Below are positions 19,621 to 28,169 of a stretch of DNA of 64,000 bases, one piece after another (position 1 is the stretch's first letter; the number at the start of each line of letters is the position of its first letter). Below the pieces are notes generated by a model. That model worked only from the letters and a program-made list of their open reading frames with translations, made no database searches and had not been told where the DNA came from. This stretch comes from Streptomyces sp. CB00455 (GTDB taxonomy: Bacteria; Actinomycetota; Actinomycetes; Streptomycetales; Streptomycetaceae), in NCBI RefSeq assembly GCF_001905445.1, contig NZ_LIVQ01000002.1:806001-870000 (forward strand). Reading direction: 5' to 3'. Position numbers and translations under genes: made by a program.

Positions 19621-20835
19621 TCAGGGCACCGGCAGGGGCCTCTTCTCCAGGGCCGCCGCCATCACGTCGGGGAACAGGTCAGGGGTGCAGGCGAAGGCGG
19701 GCGCGCCCAGTGCCGCGAGGGCGGCGGCGTGCTCGCGGTCATAGGCCGGGGCCCCCTCGTCGGACAGTGCCAGCAGGGTCACGAATTCGACTCCCGCGCC
19801 CTTCATCGCGGCGACGCGCCTGAGCATTTCGTTGCGTATGCCTCCCTCGTAGAGATCGCTGATGAGGACGACGACGGTGTCGGCGGGCCGGGTGATCTTC
19901 GACTGGCAGTAGGCGAGGGCCCGGTTGATGTCGGTGCCGCCGACCAGCTGGGTGCCGAAGAGGACGTCGACCGGATCGTCGAGCTGGTCCGTGAGGTCGA
20001 CGACGGCGGTGTCGAAGACGACGAGGCGGGTGGCGATGGACCGCATGGAGGCGAGGACCGCGCCGAAGACGGAGGCGTAGACGACGGAGGCCGCCATCGA
20101 ACCCGACTGGTCGATGCAGAGGATCACCTCCTTCTTCACGGATTGCGCCGCCCGGCCGTAGCCGATCAGCCGTTCGGGGACGACCGTGCGGTATTCGGGC
20201 AGGTAGTTCTTGAGGTTGGCCCGGATCGTGCGGTTCCAGTCGATGTCGTGGTGGCGCGGGCGGCTGATGCGGGCGGAGCGGTCCAGAGCGCCGGTGAGGG
20301 TGGCGCGGGTGCGGGTCGCGAGGCGCTCCTCCAGCTGCTCGACCACCTTGCGGACGACGGCCCGCGCCGTCTCCCTGGTCGTCTCCGGCATGGCTTTGTT
20401 CAGTGAGAGCAGGGTGCCGACCAGGTGCACGTCGGGCTCGACGGCCTCCAGCATCTCCGGCTCCAGCAGCAGGGTGGACAGGCCCAGCCGCTCGATCGCG
20501 TCGCGCTGCATGACCTGGACCACCGAGCTGGGGAAGTACGTACGGATGTCCCCGAGCCAGCGCGCCACATTCGGCGCGGAACCCCCGAGGCCGGCCGACC
20601 GCGCCGAGGACCCCTTGCGGGACCCGCCCGCCCGGCCCGCGCCGTACAGGGCGCTGAGCGCGGCGTCCATGGCCGCGTCGCGCCCGGCCAGGGTGCAGCC
20701 GGTGCCGTCGCCCTCTCCCCCGCCGAGCACCATCCGCCACCGCCTGAGCCTCTCCCCGGCCCCGGCCCCGGCCTCTGCCGCTCCCCCGCCCGTGCCGGTC
20801 CCGCGGTGCGCCGCCGGGCTCTGCGTGCTGGTCAT
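19621..20835 (-). CDS. VWA-domain protein of the MoxR/DUF5682 locus (YehP-like)
   Basis: The 404-residue protein has a C-terminal von Willebrand A domain (about 210-400) with an intact metal site: CIDQSGSMAAS gives the DxSxS motif, LVGGTDINRAL supplies the Thr, and ISDLYEGG the distal Asp. The N-terminal half is helical with RxR-rich segments. VWA proteins act with MoxR-type ATPases as substrate adaptors, as magnesium chelatase and RavA-ViaA do. It follows the DUF5682 gene by 130 bases on the same strand. Set beside the ATPase, DUF5682 and SWIM genes it corresponds to YehP of E. coli. Confidence 0.85.
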   Translation of the reverse strand: MTSTQSPAAHRGTGTGGGAAEAGAGAGERLRRWRMVLGGGEGDGTGCTLAGRDAAMDAALSALYGAGRAGGSRKGSSARSAGLGGSAPNVARWLGDIRTYFPSSVVQVMQRDAIERLGLSTLLLEPEMLEAVEPDVHLVGTLLSLNKAMPETTRETARAVVRKVVEQLEERLATRTRATLTGALDRSARISRPRHHDIDWNRTIRANLKNYLPEYRTVVPERLIGYGRAAQSVKKEVILCIDQSGSMAASVVYASVFGAVLASMRSIATRLVVFDTAVVDLTDQLDDPVDVLFGTQLVGGTDINRALAYCQSKITRPADTVVVLISDLYEGGIRNEMLRRVAAMKGAGVEFVTLLALSDEGAPAYDREHAAALAALGAPAFACTPDLFPDVMAAALEKRPLPVP

Positions 20836-20921
20836 ACGTCCGTCCCCCTGTGCTCGTCGTCTGCGCCGGCCACCACGGCCGGCTCCGTCTCTCCCCGTGC
20901 GGCGGCCCGGTGCGCAGGCCG

Positions 20922-20939
20922 CCCGGGCGGGGGCCCGGG
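20922..20939. terminator. Hairpin between the DUF5682 and VWA genes
   Basis: CCCGGGC and GCCCGGG form a 7-bp stem with a 4-base loop 27 bases after the DUF5682 stop. A second 7-bp hairpin (GCCGGCC/GGCCGGC, 20865-20883) follows. They could reduce read-through into the VWA gene. Confidence 0.35.
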
Positions 20940-20965
20940 ACCGCGGTCCTCCTCGGCCCGCGCGC

Positions 20966-23278
20966 TCAGCCCGGGGCGGCCGCCCCGGCCGCCGTCGTGA
21001 CGGGCGGTGCCCCGGCGAGCAGCATCCGGACGAGGTCCAGCACCGCGTCCGCCCGGGCCGTGTCCAGCCCGGGGCCGAAGCCCTGGGGGGCCGAGCCCGC
21101 CGGGGACGCGGCCGGGCCGCCCGGGCCGCGCCGGACCAGCTCGCCCAGGGTCCGCTTCACGCCCGGCTCGTACGCCCCGAAGGTCCGCCGCAACAGCGGC
21201 AGTACGTCGGTGAAGGCGCGCTCGGGCACCCCCACCAGCCAGGCGTCGATCAGGCCCAGCAGCCGGTCGTCATGGACCAGCAGCGTCCCCCCGCCCGAGC
21301 TGCCGCCCGCGAAGCCCTCGATCCAGCCCGCCGCGTCGGCCGGGGTGGCCGCCGGGGACAGGGCGAGCCCCATCAGCCGCGCCGTCTCCGCGGCCGGGAG
21401 CCGCCCGTCGTCGAGCAGCAGCCTTACGGCGCGGCCGCGGATCACACCGGGCACCGTTTCCCGTCCCGCCAGCGCGCGCAGCACCGCGGACCAGCGCTCG
21501 CGCAGCCCCTCCTGCGCGTCCTCCAGCAGACCGACCGCCCCGTGCACCCCGTCCACGTGGCCGCGCAGCTCCGCGGCCGCATCGGCGTCCAGGCCGGCCG
21601 CACAGGCCGGCGGCAGCGCCACGCATATCCGCTCGGCGAGACCGGCGGCCACCGTGCCGAGGGCCGCCGCGTCCGTGCCGCGGACGTCGCCGTACCGCAG
21701 CGAACGGGCCAGTGCGGGCAGGGCCTTGGCGAGCCGTGCCACATCGGTGTCCAGTGCGGCCCGGTCGGCGAGCGCCCGCAGGACGGCGGGGAGCGCCTCG
21801 GACAGGCCGGCCAGCAGGCACTGCTCGGCCAGCGCCGTGACCTCGCCCAGTTCCCCGGCCGCGGCCGCCCCGGCCTCCGCTTTGGCGGTGGCCGCCGCCT
21901 GCACGGTGGTGCCCCAGATCCCGGCCTCGGCCACCCGTACCGACAGCTCCGGCTCCCAGCACAGCCGCCAGGTCTCCCGGAAGGTGCCGGTGCTGCCCCG
22001 GGAGGCGGTGGGCGTGCCCCAGCCGATGCCGAGCAGCCGCAGCCGGTGCAGGAGGCGCGATTTGGCCGCATCGGTGTCCTTGCGCAGGTCGAGCTCCAGC
22101 TCGCGCTCCTGTGCCTCGGCCTTGAGCCGCAGGGAGCGCTGCCGGCGCGTCAGGTCGCGCTGGAGCGGTACGACGGGCGCCGGGTCGGGGACGTCGCCGA
22201 GCACGTCGCCGACGACCAGGCGGTCCTCGATCAGGGCCAGCGGTATGTCCGAGCCGTCGCACATCACCGCACGGACCGCTTCGAGGGTCTCCGTCAGCCC
22301 GGGCAGCGGTCGCCCGCGCATGGCGGCCAGGGTGTCGGCCAGCCGGACGGCCTCGATGACGTGCGCCGAGGAGACCTGCCGGTCCTCTTCCCGCAGCAGT
22401 CCGGCGACCTTGGTCAGCCAGCGCTCCACGGGCCGGTCGCGGGCGGCGAAGAGGTGTGCGTACCAGCCGGGCGAGGCGATGCCCGCGCCGTACCCGCCGG
22501 CCCGGGCCAGCCTGCGGTGCGTCCAGGGCACCCAGGTGGTCTCCACCTTGACCTTCGGCAGGCCGGTGAGCAGCGCCTTGTCGGCGGTCGCGGTGGTCTT
22601 CACCCGGAGCGCCGGGACGTGCCAGGCCCCGCACACCACGGCGTAGGTCTCGCCGAACTCCCGGCGTGCCGCCCGCATCCGCTGCCGCATGTACGCCTCG
22701 CGCACGAGGTCGCGCGGGTGGCCGCCGTCCCCGTACGCCTCGCGCAGGGCGCCCATGGCCTCCCCGAGGGCCGCGAACGCGGCCAGCGGGTCGCGTACGG
22801 TCCCTGAGCCGCGGTGTTCGACCACGTCCTCCCACCAGCGCTCGGGATCGTCGTAGCCGGCGGCCCCGGCCAGCGCCGCGAGCGGGTCCAGCCGCGCGGG
22901 GGCGGGCTCCGGCTGCTCCGTGTCCGCCCCGGCGGCCAGGGTGTGCGCCGCCGGGAGGTCCATGAAGCGCACCGGTACGCCGGCCTCCTGGGCCCAGCGG
23001 ATCGCGACCCACTCCGGGGAGAATTCGGCGAGCGGCCAGAAGGCTGCCCGGCCGGGGTCGTCGGCGGCGTGTGCCAGCAGCGCGACGGGCGGCCGCATCC
23101 CGGGGTCGGCGGCAAGTCCGAGCAGTGCGTCCCCTTCGGGCGGCCCCTCGACGAGCACGGCCGGCGGCCGGGCCGCATCCAGCGCGGCCCGCACCGCGCG
23201 GGCGGAGCCCGGTCCGTGGTGCCGGACGCCCAGCAGCAGGGGCCCGCCCGGCTCCACCGCCGCGGCCCGCGGGCTCAT
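20966..23278 (-). CDS. DUF5682 family protein (YehM-like)
   Basis: The 770-residue protein starts at the ATG at 23278, which overlaps the stop of the MoxR gene by four bases (ATGA), so the two are translationally coupled. It begins with the family's characteristic LLGVRHHGPGSARAVRAAL and continues with VLVEGPPEGD and FMDLPAAH, a region resembling TraB/ChaN-like folds. CGAWHVPAL occurs near residue 220. The rest is largely helical and Ala/Leu-rich. No enzymatic activity is known. In E. coli the probable counterpart YehM lies beside the YehL ATPase. Confidence 0.82.
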   Translation of the reverse strand: MSPRAAAVEPGGPLLLGVRHHGPGSARAVRAALDAARPPAVLVEGPPEGDALLGLAADPGMRPPVALLAHAADDPGRAAFWPLAEFSPEWVAIRWAQEAGVPVRFMDLPAAHTLAAGADTEQPEPAPARLDPLAALAGAAGYDDPERWWEDVVEHRGSGTVRDPLAAFAALGEAMGALREAYGDGGHPRDLVREAYMRQRMRAARREFGETYAVVCGAWHVPALRVKTTATADKALLTGLPKVKVETTWVPWTHRRLARAGGYGAGIASPGWYAHLFAARDRPVERWLTKVAGLLREEDRQVSSAHVIEAVRLADTLAAMRGRPLPGLTETLEAVRAVMCDGSDIPLALIEDRLVVGDVLGDVPDPAPVVPLQRDLTRRQRSLRLKAEAQERELELDLRKDTDAAKSRLLHRLRLLGIGWGTPTASRGSTGTFRETWRLCWEPELSVRVAEAGIWGTTVQAAATAKAEAGAAAAGELGEVTALAEQCLLAGLSEALPAVLRALADRAALDTDVARLAKALPALARSLRYGDVRGTDAAALGTVAAGLAERICVALPPACAAGLDADAAAELRGHVDGVHGAVGLLEDAQEGLRERWSAVLRALAGRETVPGVIRGRAVRLLLDDGRLPAAETARLMGLALSPAATPADAAGWIEGFAGGSSGGGTLLVHDDRLLGLIDAWLVGVPERAFTDVLPLLRRTFGAYEPGVKRTLGELVRRGPGGPAASPAGSAPQGFGPGLDTARADAVLDLVRMLLAGAPPVTTAAGAAAPG

Positions 23279-24381
23279 GCCGTCACCTCCCGGCAGGCGC
23301 GGTAGAAGTCCTTCCAGCCGTCCCGCTCGCGGACCACGGCCTCCAGGTACTCCTGCCAGACGACCTTGTCGGCGGCCGGGTCGCGCACCACGGCGCCGAG
23401 GATGCCGGCGGCGACGTCGCAGGGGCGCAGGACGCCGTCCCCGAAGTGGGCGGCCAGGGCCAGGCCGCCGGTGACGACGGAGATGGCCTCGGCGGTGGAC
23501 AGGGTGCCGCTGGGCGACTTCACCTTGGTCCGGCCGTCGTCGGTGACTCCGTCGCGCAGCTCGCGGAAGACGGTGACGACGCGGCGGATCTCCTCCAGTC
23601 CCTCGGGCGCGGCCGGCAGGTCGAGCGAGCGGCCCATCTGGTCGACGCGCCGGGCGACGATGTCGACCTCGGCGTCGGCGGTGGCGGGCAGCGGCAGGAC
23701 GACGGTGTTGAACCGCCGGCGCAGTGCGCTGGAGAGCTCGTTGACCCCGCGGTCGCGGTCGTTGGCGGTGGCGATGAGGTTGAAGCCGCGGACGGCCTGT
23801 ACCTCTTGGCCCAGTTCGGGTATGGGAAGGGTCTTCTCGGACAGGACGGTGATGAGGGTGTCCTGGACGTCGGCGGGGATGCGGGTGAGCTCTTCGACGC
23901 GGGCGGTCATCCCCTCGGCCATGGCGCGCATGACGGGGCTGGGGACGAGGGCTTCGCGGCTCGGGCCGTGGGCGAGGAGCCGGGCGTAGTTCCAGCCGTA
24001 GCGGATGGCCTCCTCCGGGGTTCCGGCGGTGCCCTGGACGAGGAGGGTGGAGTCCCCGCTGACGGCGGCGGCCAGGTGCTCGGAGACCCAGGTCTTGGCG
24101 GTGCCGGGGACGCCGAGGAGGAGCAGGGCGCGGTCGGTGGCCAGGGTGGTGACGGCGACTTCGACGATCCGGCGCGGTCCGACGTACTTGGGCGTGATCA
24201 CGGTGCCGTCGGGCAGTTCGCCGCCGAGCAGGTAGGTGGCGACGGCCCACGGGGAGAGCTTCCAGCGGGTCGGGCGGGGCCGGTCGTCGGCGGCCGCCAA
24301 GGCTTTCAGTTCGTGTGCGAAGGCGTCTTCGGCGTGCGGTCGCAGCGCTTCTGCGCGCGTCTCGTTCGCGGGCGTGGTCAT
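23275..24381 (-). CDS. MoxR-type AAA+ ATPase (YehL-like)
   Basis: The 368-residue ATPase has a Walker A variant GVPGTAKT, a Walker B/sensor region and the MoxR-typical inserts RVEELTRIPADVQDTLITVLSEK and FNLIATANDRDRGVNELSSALRRRFN. Walker A has Ala in place of the usual Gly or Ser before Lys-Thr, which is frequent in this family. MoxR ATPases act as remodelling chaperones with VWA partners. ATG at 24381 is chosen: GGAGGGGGACC lies just upstream and it fits a 5' leader of about 40 bases from the predicted promoter. First gene of the operon with DUF5682 and VWA. Confidence 0.9.
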   Translation of the reverse strand: MTTPANETRAEALRPHAEDAFAHELKALAAADDRPRPTRWKLSPWAVATYLLGGELPDGTVITPKYVGPRRIVEVAVTTLATDRALLLLGVPGTAKTWVSEHLAAAVSGDSTLLVQGTAGTPEEAIRYGWNYARLLAHGPSREALVPSPVMRAMAEGMTARVEELTRIPADVQDTLITVLSEKTLPIPELGQEVQAVRGFNLIATANDRDRGVNELSSALRRRFNTVVLPLPATADAEVDIVARRVDQMGRSLDLPAAPEGLEEIRRVVTVFRELRDGVTDDGRTKVKSPSGTLSTAEAISVVTGGLALAAHFGDGVLRPCDVAAGILGAVVRDPAADKVVWQEYLEAVVRERDGWKDFYRACREVTA

Positions 24382-24425
24382 GGTCCCCCTCCAAGGATCG
24401 GCAGCCGCTCCCGACTGCTTCCACC

Positions 24426-24448
24426 ACGGTGCACCACGCCACTGACAA
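24426..24448 (-). promoter_or_regulatory. Near-consensus DNA-damage (RecA-NDp/PafBC-type) promoter of the MoxR operon
   Basis: Reading the reverse strand from 24448: TTGTCAGTG, eight bases, then CACCGT. The published consensus is TTGTCRGTG-N8-TANNNT; the only departure is C for T at the first base of the -10. The ATPase ATG lies about 45 bases downstream. Confidence 0.6.
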
Positions 24449-24485
24449 CCGGCCTTGTTCATAGCGTTGTTGCAGGTCAGAGCGA

Positions 24486-24508
24486 TTGTCAGTGGCGGTG
24501 CCTACGGT
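24486..24508 (+). promoter_or_regulatory. Perfect-consensus DNA-damage (RecA-NDp/PafBC-type) promoter of the SWIM operon
   Basis: TTGTCAGTG (24486-24494), GCGGTGCC (N8), TACGGT (24503-24508) match TTGTCRGTG-N8-TANNNT at every fixed base. The ATG at 24516 follows the -10 by 7 bases, so the mRNA should be leaderless. Together with the reverse-strand copy this forms a 9-bp inverted repeat 37 bases apart. Confidence 0.75.
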
Positions 24509-24515
24509 GGTTCAC

Positions 24516-25859
24516 ATGACTGAGCAGCAGGTCCGCTGGACGGCGGAACAGGTACTGGCCCTGGCTCCTGACGATGCCTCACGCAAGGCGGGGGCCAGGC
24601 TCGGCGGGGCGGGTCCGTGGTCGCAGATCGGAGGTTCCGCTTCCGGTTCTGTATGGGGTTTGTGCAAGGGCAGCGGCAGCAAGCCGTACCGCACGGTCGT
24701 GGACCTGACGGGGCCGGCCTACAAGTGCTCCTGCCCGAGCCGGAAGTTCCCCTGCAAACACGCGTTGGGGCTGCTGCTGCTGTGGTCGGCGGAGGGGGCG
24801 GGCGAGCCCGCCGAGGCGCCGGACTGGGCGGCGCCGTGGCTGGCGGACCGGGCGGCGAAGTCCGCGCGGCCGCCCGCCCGGGCGGCCGCGCCGGCCGATG
24901 AGGAGGGGGCCCGGCGGCGGACCGAGCGCCGGGCGGCGCGGATCGGCGCGGGCGTCACCGAGCTGGAGCAGCGGCTGGCCGATCTGCTGCGCGGCGGCCT
25001 CGCCGGGCAGGAGCAGTCGGGATACGCGGCGTGGGAGGAGACGGCCGCCCGGATGGTCGACGCCCAGGCTCCGGGACTGGCGGGGCGGGTGCGGGAGTTG
25101 GGCACGATACCCAGTTGCGGCCCCGGCTGGCCCGCCCGGATGCTGGAGGAGGCGGCGCTGCTGCACCTGCTGGACCGGGCCTGGCTGGGGGTGGCCGGGT
25201 TGCCGGAACAACTGGCGGCGACGGTGCGCAGCCGGGTGGGGCTGCCGGCCTCCGGGGTGGGGGAGGCCGTACGGGACCGCTGGCTGGTGCTGGCCCAGTC
25301 CGATTCGGTGTCGCCGGACGGGCGGCTCACCACCCGCCGGATATGGCTGCGCGGGCTGGGGGGCGGGAGGCCGGCCCTGGTGCTGGACTTCGGCCCGGCC
25401 GGGCGGCCGCCGGGGCTGGCGTTGCCGGTGGGGCTGGTGCTGGAGGCGGAAGTCCGTTTCCGGCCCGGGTCGGCGGGGCTGCGGGCGGATCTCGGGGAGA
25501 GGTTCGCGGCGGCCGTGCCGTGCGCGGAGGTTCCGGCCGGGGTGGGCGCGGAGGCCGCCTTGGCCGCCTATGGGACGGCGCTGCGGGAGGACCCGTGGCT
25601 GGAGTCCTGGCCGGTGGTGCTCGGTCCGGTGGTCCCGGTGCCGGGAGAGCTCGGCTGGCAGCTGGCGGACGCGGAGGGCGACTGCGCCCTGCCGGTGCCC
25701 CTCGTGGGCGCCGGGAGTCGTTCCCGCCAGGGACTGTGGCAGCTGGCCGCGTTGTCGGGCGGGGGCCCGGTGACGGTGTTCGGGGAGTGCGGCCATCGCG
25801 GCTTCACGCCCCTGACGGCCTGGCAGCCGGGCTCGCCGGAGCCGGTCGCCCTGGTCTGA
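24516..25859 (+). CDS. SWIM zinc-finger protein (YehQ-like)
   Basis: The 447-residue protein has a SWIM finger at about residues 68-79: CSCPSRKFPCKH, that is CxCx6CxH, followed by ALGLLLLW. SWIM fingers bind DNA or protein. A basic, Ala/Arg-rich linker follows (about 108-145) and then a helical domain with no recognised motif. The ATG at 24516 is chosen because an upstream in-frame ATG/GTG at 24486 would lie inside the promoter element; transcription from the -10 at 24503-24508 makes this start leaderless. Next gene in the same direction is DUF5691. Confidence 0.88.
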   Translation: MTEQQVRWTAEQVLALAPDDASRKAGARLGGAGPWSQIGGSASGSVWGLCKGSGSKPYRTVVDLTGPAYKCSCPSRKFPCKHALGLLLLWSAEGAGEPAEAPDWAAPWLADRAAKSARPPARAAAPADEEGARRRTERRAARIGAGVTELEQRLADLLRGGLAGQEQSGYAAWEETAARMVDAQAPGLAGRVRELGTIPSCGPGWPARMLEEAALLHLLDRAWLGVAGLPEQLAATVRSRVGLPASGVGEAVRDRWLVLAQSDSVSPDGRLTTRRIWLRGLGGGRPALVLDFGPAGRPPGLALPVGLVLEAEVRFRPGSAGLRADLGERFAAAVPCAEVPAGVGAEAALAAYGTALREDPWLESWPVVLGPVVPVPGELGWQLADAEGDCALPVPLVGAGSRSRQGLWQLAALSGGGPVTVFGECGHRGFTPLTAWQPGSPEPVALV

Positions 25860-26201
25860 CGAGCGGGAGGGGACGGCGGGAGAACGAAGGAGATCACGGG
25901 GGCCTGGGGGGACCTTTGGCCGCGCGCCGGCCCTGACCGGCACGGCGCCGGGGGGCTGCGACCCGTCCGCGCGGGAGGGCGGAAGGGGAAACGGGGAGGA
26001 CGCGGCGGCGCGGGGGCGCCGGCGTGTGGATGACGAGAAGCCGGGGGGCTTTTGTGAACGACAACCATGCCAGTTGAGCGCAGGCCGACGGCACATCGAC
26101 TGCTCCGGTCCCGCGGAGGGGGCGGGACCGGAGCGCAGGCCATGAGGGTCGAAGAGCCATGAGCGACAGCGACGAGCGACGAGCGACGAGGGAGGGGTCC
26201 G
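25860..26201. other. Spacer of 342 bases in the SWIM-DUF5691 operon, no gene
   Basis: No frame shows coding character. The spacer holds G-rich tracts, and just before the next gene the heptamer GCGACGA is repeated about three times (26163-26191). A GAGGGAGGGG ribosome-binding site for the next gene follows. Confidence 0.6.
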
Positions 26202-27800
26202 ATGGGGCAGGACGCGGAGCGGCACGGGGAGCACGGGCAGTACGGGGACTGGGAGGAACTGGTCGGCGCCGCGCTGCTGGGCACTGACCGGCGACGCGGC
26301 GCAGGCCCGGCCGGGTCGCCGCAGGCCCTGCTGGACGCGGCGGCCGTGCACACGGTACGGCGCCGGGCCGGGCTGCGGCCGGCGGGAGCCGGTCCGCGTC
26401 CGGAGCCGGCGCCCCGCGATCCCCGTCCGGCGCCACCGGCGGCGGCCCGGCGGCGGCTCGCGCAGCTGCTGGCCGGTCGGACGGGTGCGGGCAGCGGCGG
26501 AGGACGGCGCGGGGGTGCCCCGGATCTGACGGAGTTGCTGCCGCAGTGGCTGGCCGCGGCCGGCCGGCACGGCTACCGCGCTCCGGCCGCGCTCGTCCCC
26601 GCGCTGTTGGACGCGGCCCGGGCCCGTACGGACCTGCGGCCGCTGGCCCTGGCCCTGGCCGGGGCGCGGGGGATGTGGCTGGCGCGGCTGAATCCCGACT
26701 GGCGGTTCGCCCTGCGCGGCGGGACCGGCGCCGGCGGTCTGCCGGACGTGACGGACAAGGCCGGAGTGGAACGACTGTGGCAGGAAGGGCTGTTCGCGGA
26801 GCGGGTGGCCCTGCTGGGTGCGGTGCGGGCGCATGATCCGGCGGCCGCGCGGAGCCTGCTGGCAACGACCTGGGCCACCGAGCGGGCAGAGGACCGGCTG
26901 ATGTTCCTCGATTCCCTGCGAGCGGGGCTCTCGGCGCAGGACGAGGGCTTCCTGGAGGCCGCACTGGGTGACCGTAGCCGCAATGTCCGCTCCACGGCGG
27001 CCGAGTTGTTGTCGGCGCTGCCGGGCTCGGCGCTGGCGGCGCGGATGGCGGAGCGTGCCATGGCCTGCGTGGGCCCCGAGGGCGTGCGGCCGCCGGCCGA
27101 GTGCGATGCGGGGATGCTGCGGGACGGGGTGGTCGAACGACCGCCCGCGGGGCGGGGCGAACGGGCCTGGTGGCTGGGCCAGCTGGTGGAGGCGGCGCCG
27201 CTGTCCTGCTGGCGGGAGCGGTTCAACGGGCTCGGTCCGGAGGGGATAGTGGAGCTCCCGCAGGGCGAGGCGCAGGACTGGCGGGAGGAGCTGCACGCGG
27301 CGTGGTGCCGGGCGGCGGTGCGCCAGCGGGACGCGTCGTGGTCGCGGGCCCTGCTCGGAGCGCCGTCGGCTCCGCCGGCGGCCGGCCCGGGGACGGCGTC
27401 GCCGGCGGAGCGCGCGAAGCTGCTGGAGACCCTGCCGGAGGGGGAAAGGGCGCACTGGGTGGCGGAGTTCATACGGGCCCACGGACTCCCGGAGGCTTTC
27501 CAGCTGCTCGGGGTGTGCGTGGTGCCGTGGGCGGGCACGCTGGGGCGGGCGGTGGTGGACGCGCTGGAATCGGCCCGGGAGGCGGGCAGCTACCCGTGGA
27601 GCTTCAGCGGGGTGATGGGCCTGGCGGAACGCTGCCTGGATCCTGCGGAGGCCGACCGGCTGGAGGCGCTGACCGCGGCGGCCGGGGATCTGTCGGACAC
27701 GTCGTCCGGTCCGGCCGCGTACTGGTCGGAGGCGTTCCAGCGCCTGGTCGCCACCCTCCGCCTCCGCGCGACGATGCTGTCGGAACTGGCCCCGGCCTGA
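26202..27800 (+). CDS. DUF5691 family protein
   Basis: The 532-residue protein opens with WEELVGAALLGTDRR, a hallmark of DUF5691, and is mostly helical (repeats of short Leu/Ala-rich helices like those of HEAT proteins: AARSLLATTWATERAEDRLMFLDSLRAGL and GSALAARMAERA). It has no obvious catalytic motif. The ATG at 26202 has GGGAGGGG upstream. It is the second gene of the SWIM operon and is usually found with SWIM, MoxR, DUF5682 and VWA genes. No molecular role is known to me. Confidence 0.82.
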   Translation: MGQDAERHGEHGQYGDWEELVGAALLGTDRRRGAGPAGSPQALLDAAAVHTVRRRAGLRPAGAGPRPEPAPRDPRPAPPAAARRRLAQLLAGRTGAGSGGGRRGGAPDLTELLPQWLAAAGRHGYRAPAALVPALLDAARARTDLRPLALALAGARGMWLARLNPDWRFALRGGTGAGGLPDVTDKAGVERLWQEGLFAERVALLGAVRAHDPAAARSLLATTWATERAEDRLMFLDSLRAGLSAQDEGFLEAALGDRSRNVRSTAAELLSALPGSALAARMAERAMACVGPEGVRPPAECDAGMLRDGVVERPPAGRGERAWWLGQLVEAAPLSCWRERFNGLGPEGIVELPQGEAQDWREELHAAWCRAAVRQRDASWSRALLGAPSAPPAAGPGTASPAERAKLLETLPEGERAHWVAEFIRAHGLPEAFQLLGVCVVPWAGTLGRAVVDALESAREAGSYPWSFSGVMGLAERCLDPAEADRLEALTAAAGDLSDTSSGPAAYWSEAFQRLVATLRLRATMLSELAPA

Positions 27801-28169
27801 TCCCGCGAACCTGCGGGCCCGCCCCGGCCCCGGCCTCGCCCCGGCTGAGCCGGGCGCGGGGCCGGACCGGGCCTGCACTGCGCCGGCCACCGGGCTGATC
27901 CGGACGGACCGGGCTTGCGCTGACCTGGCCCGTGCCTCTGCGCTGGGGCCGGGCGCCCGGCTGGATCGGGGCCGCCCTGGGCCGGGCGCCGGGCCTGGCT
28001 CCGGACCGGGTGTGGGCCGGACCGGGCGTGCGCTGGGGCTGGGGCTGGGCGCCCCGTTGGATCGGGGCCGGCCTCGGCCGGGCGCCGGGCCTGGACCGGG
28101 CCTGCGCAGGACTGGGGCGCAGGGCCGGCCTGGGCCTGGGACGGGCTGGGGCGGGCCGGGGTCGGTGGG
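27801..28169. repeat. Non-coding GC-rich region with a 96-bp-period duplication
   Basis: A stretch of about 50 bases containing TGGATCGGGGCCG and GGCCGGGCGCCGGGCCTGG occurs at about 27949-27998 and again about 96 bases on at 28045-28094. CGGACCGGGC-type units occur throughout. No gene is seen; it lies between two convergent genes. Confidence 0.7.

Noticed and set aside
23279..24448. Extension of the DUF5682 frame upstream of 23278
   Set aside because: It overlaps the MoxR ATPase in another frame and is Arg/Pro-rich without similarity; the ATGA overlap at 23275-23278 fixes the start.
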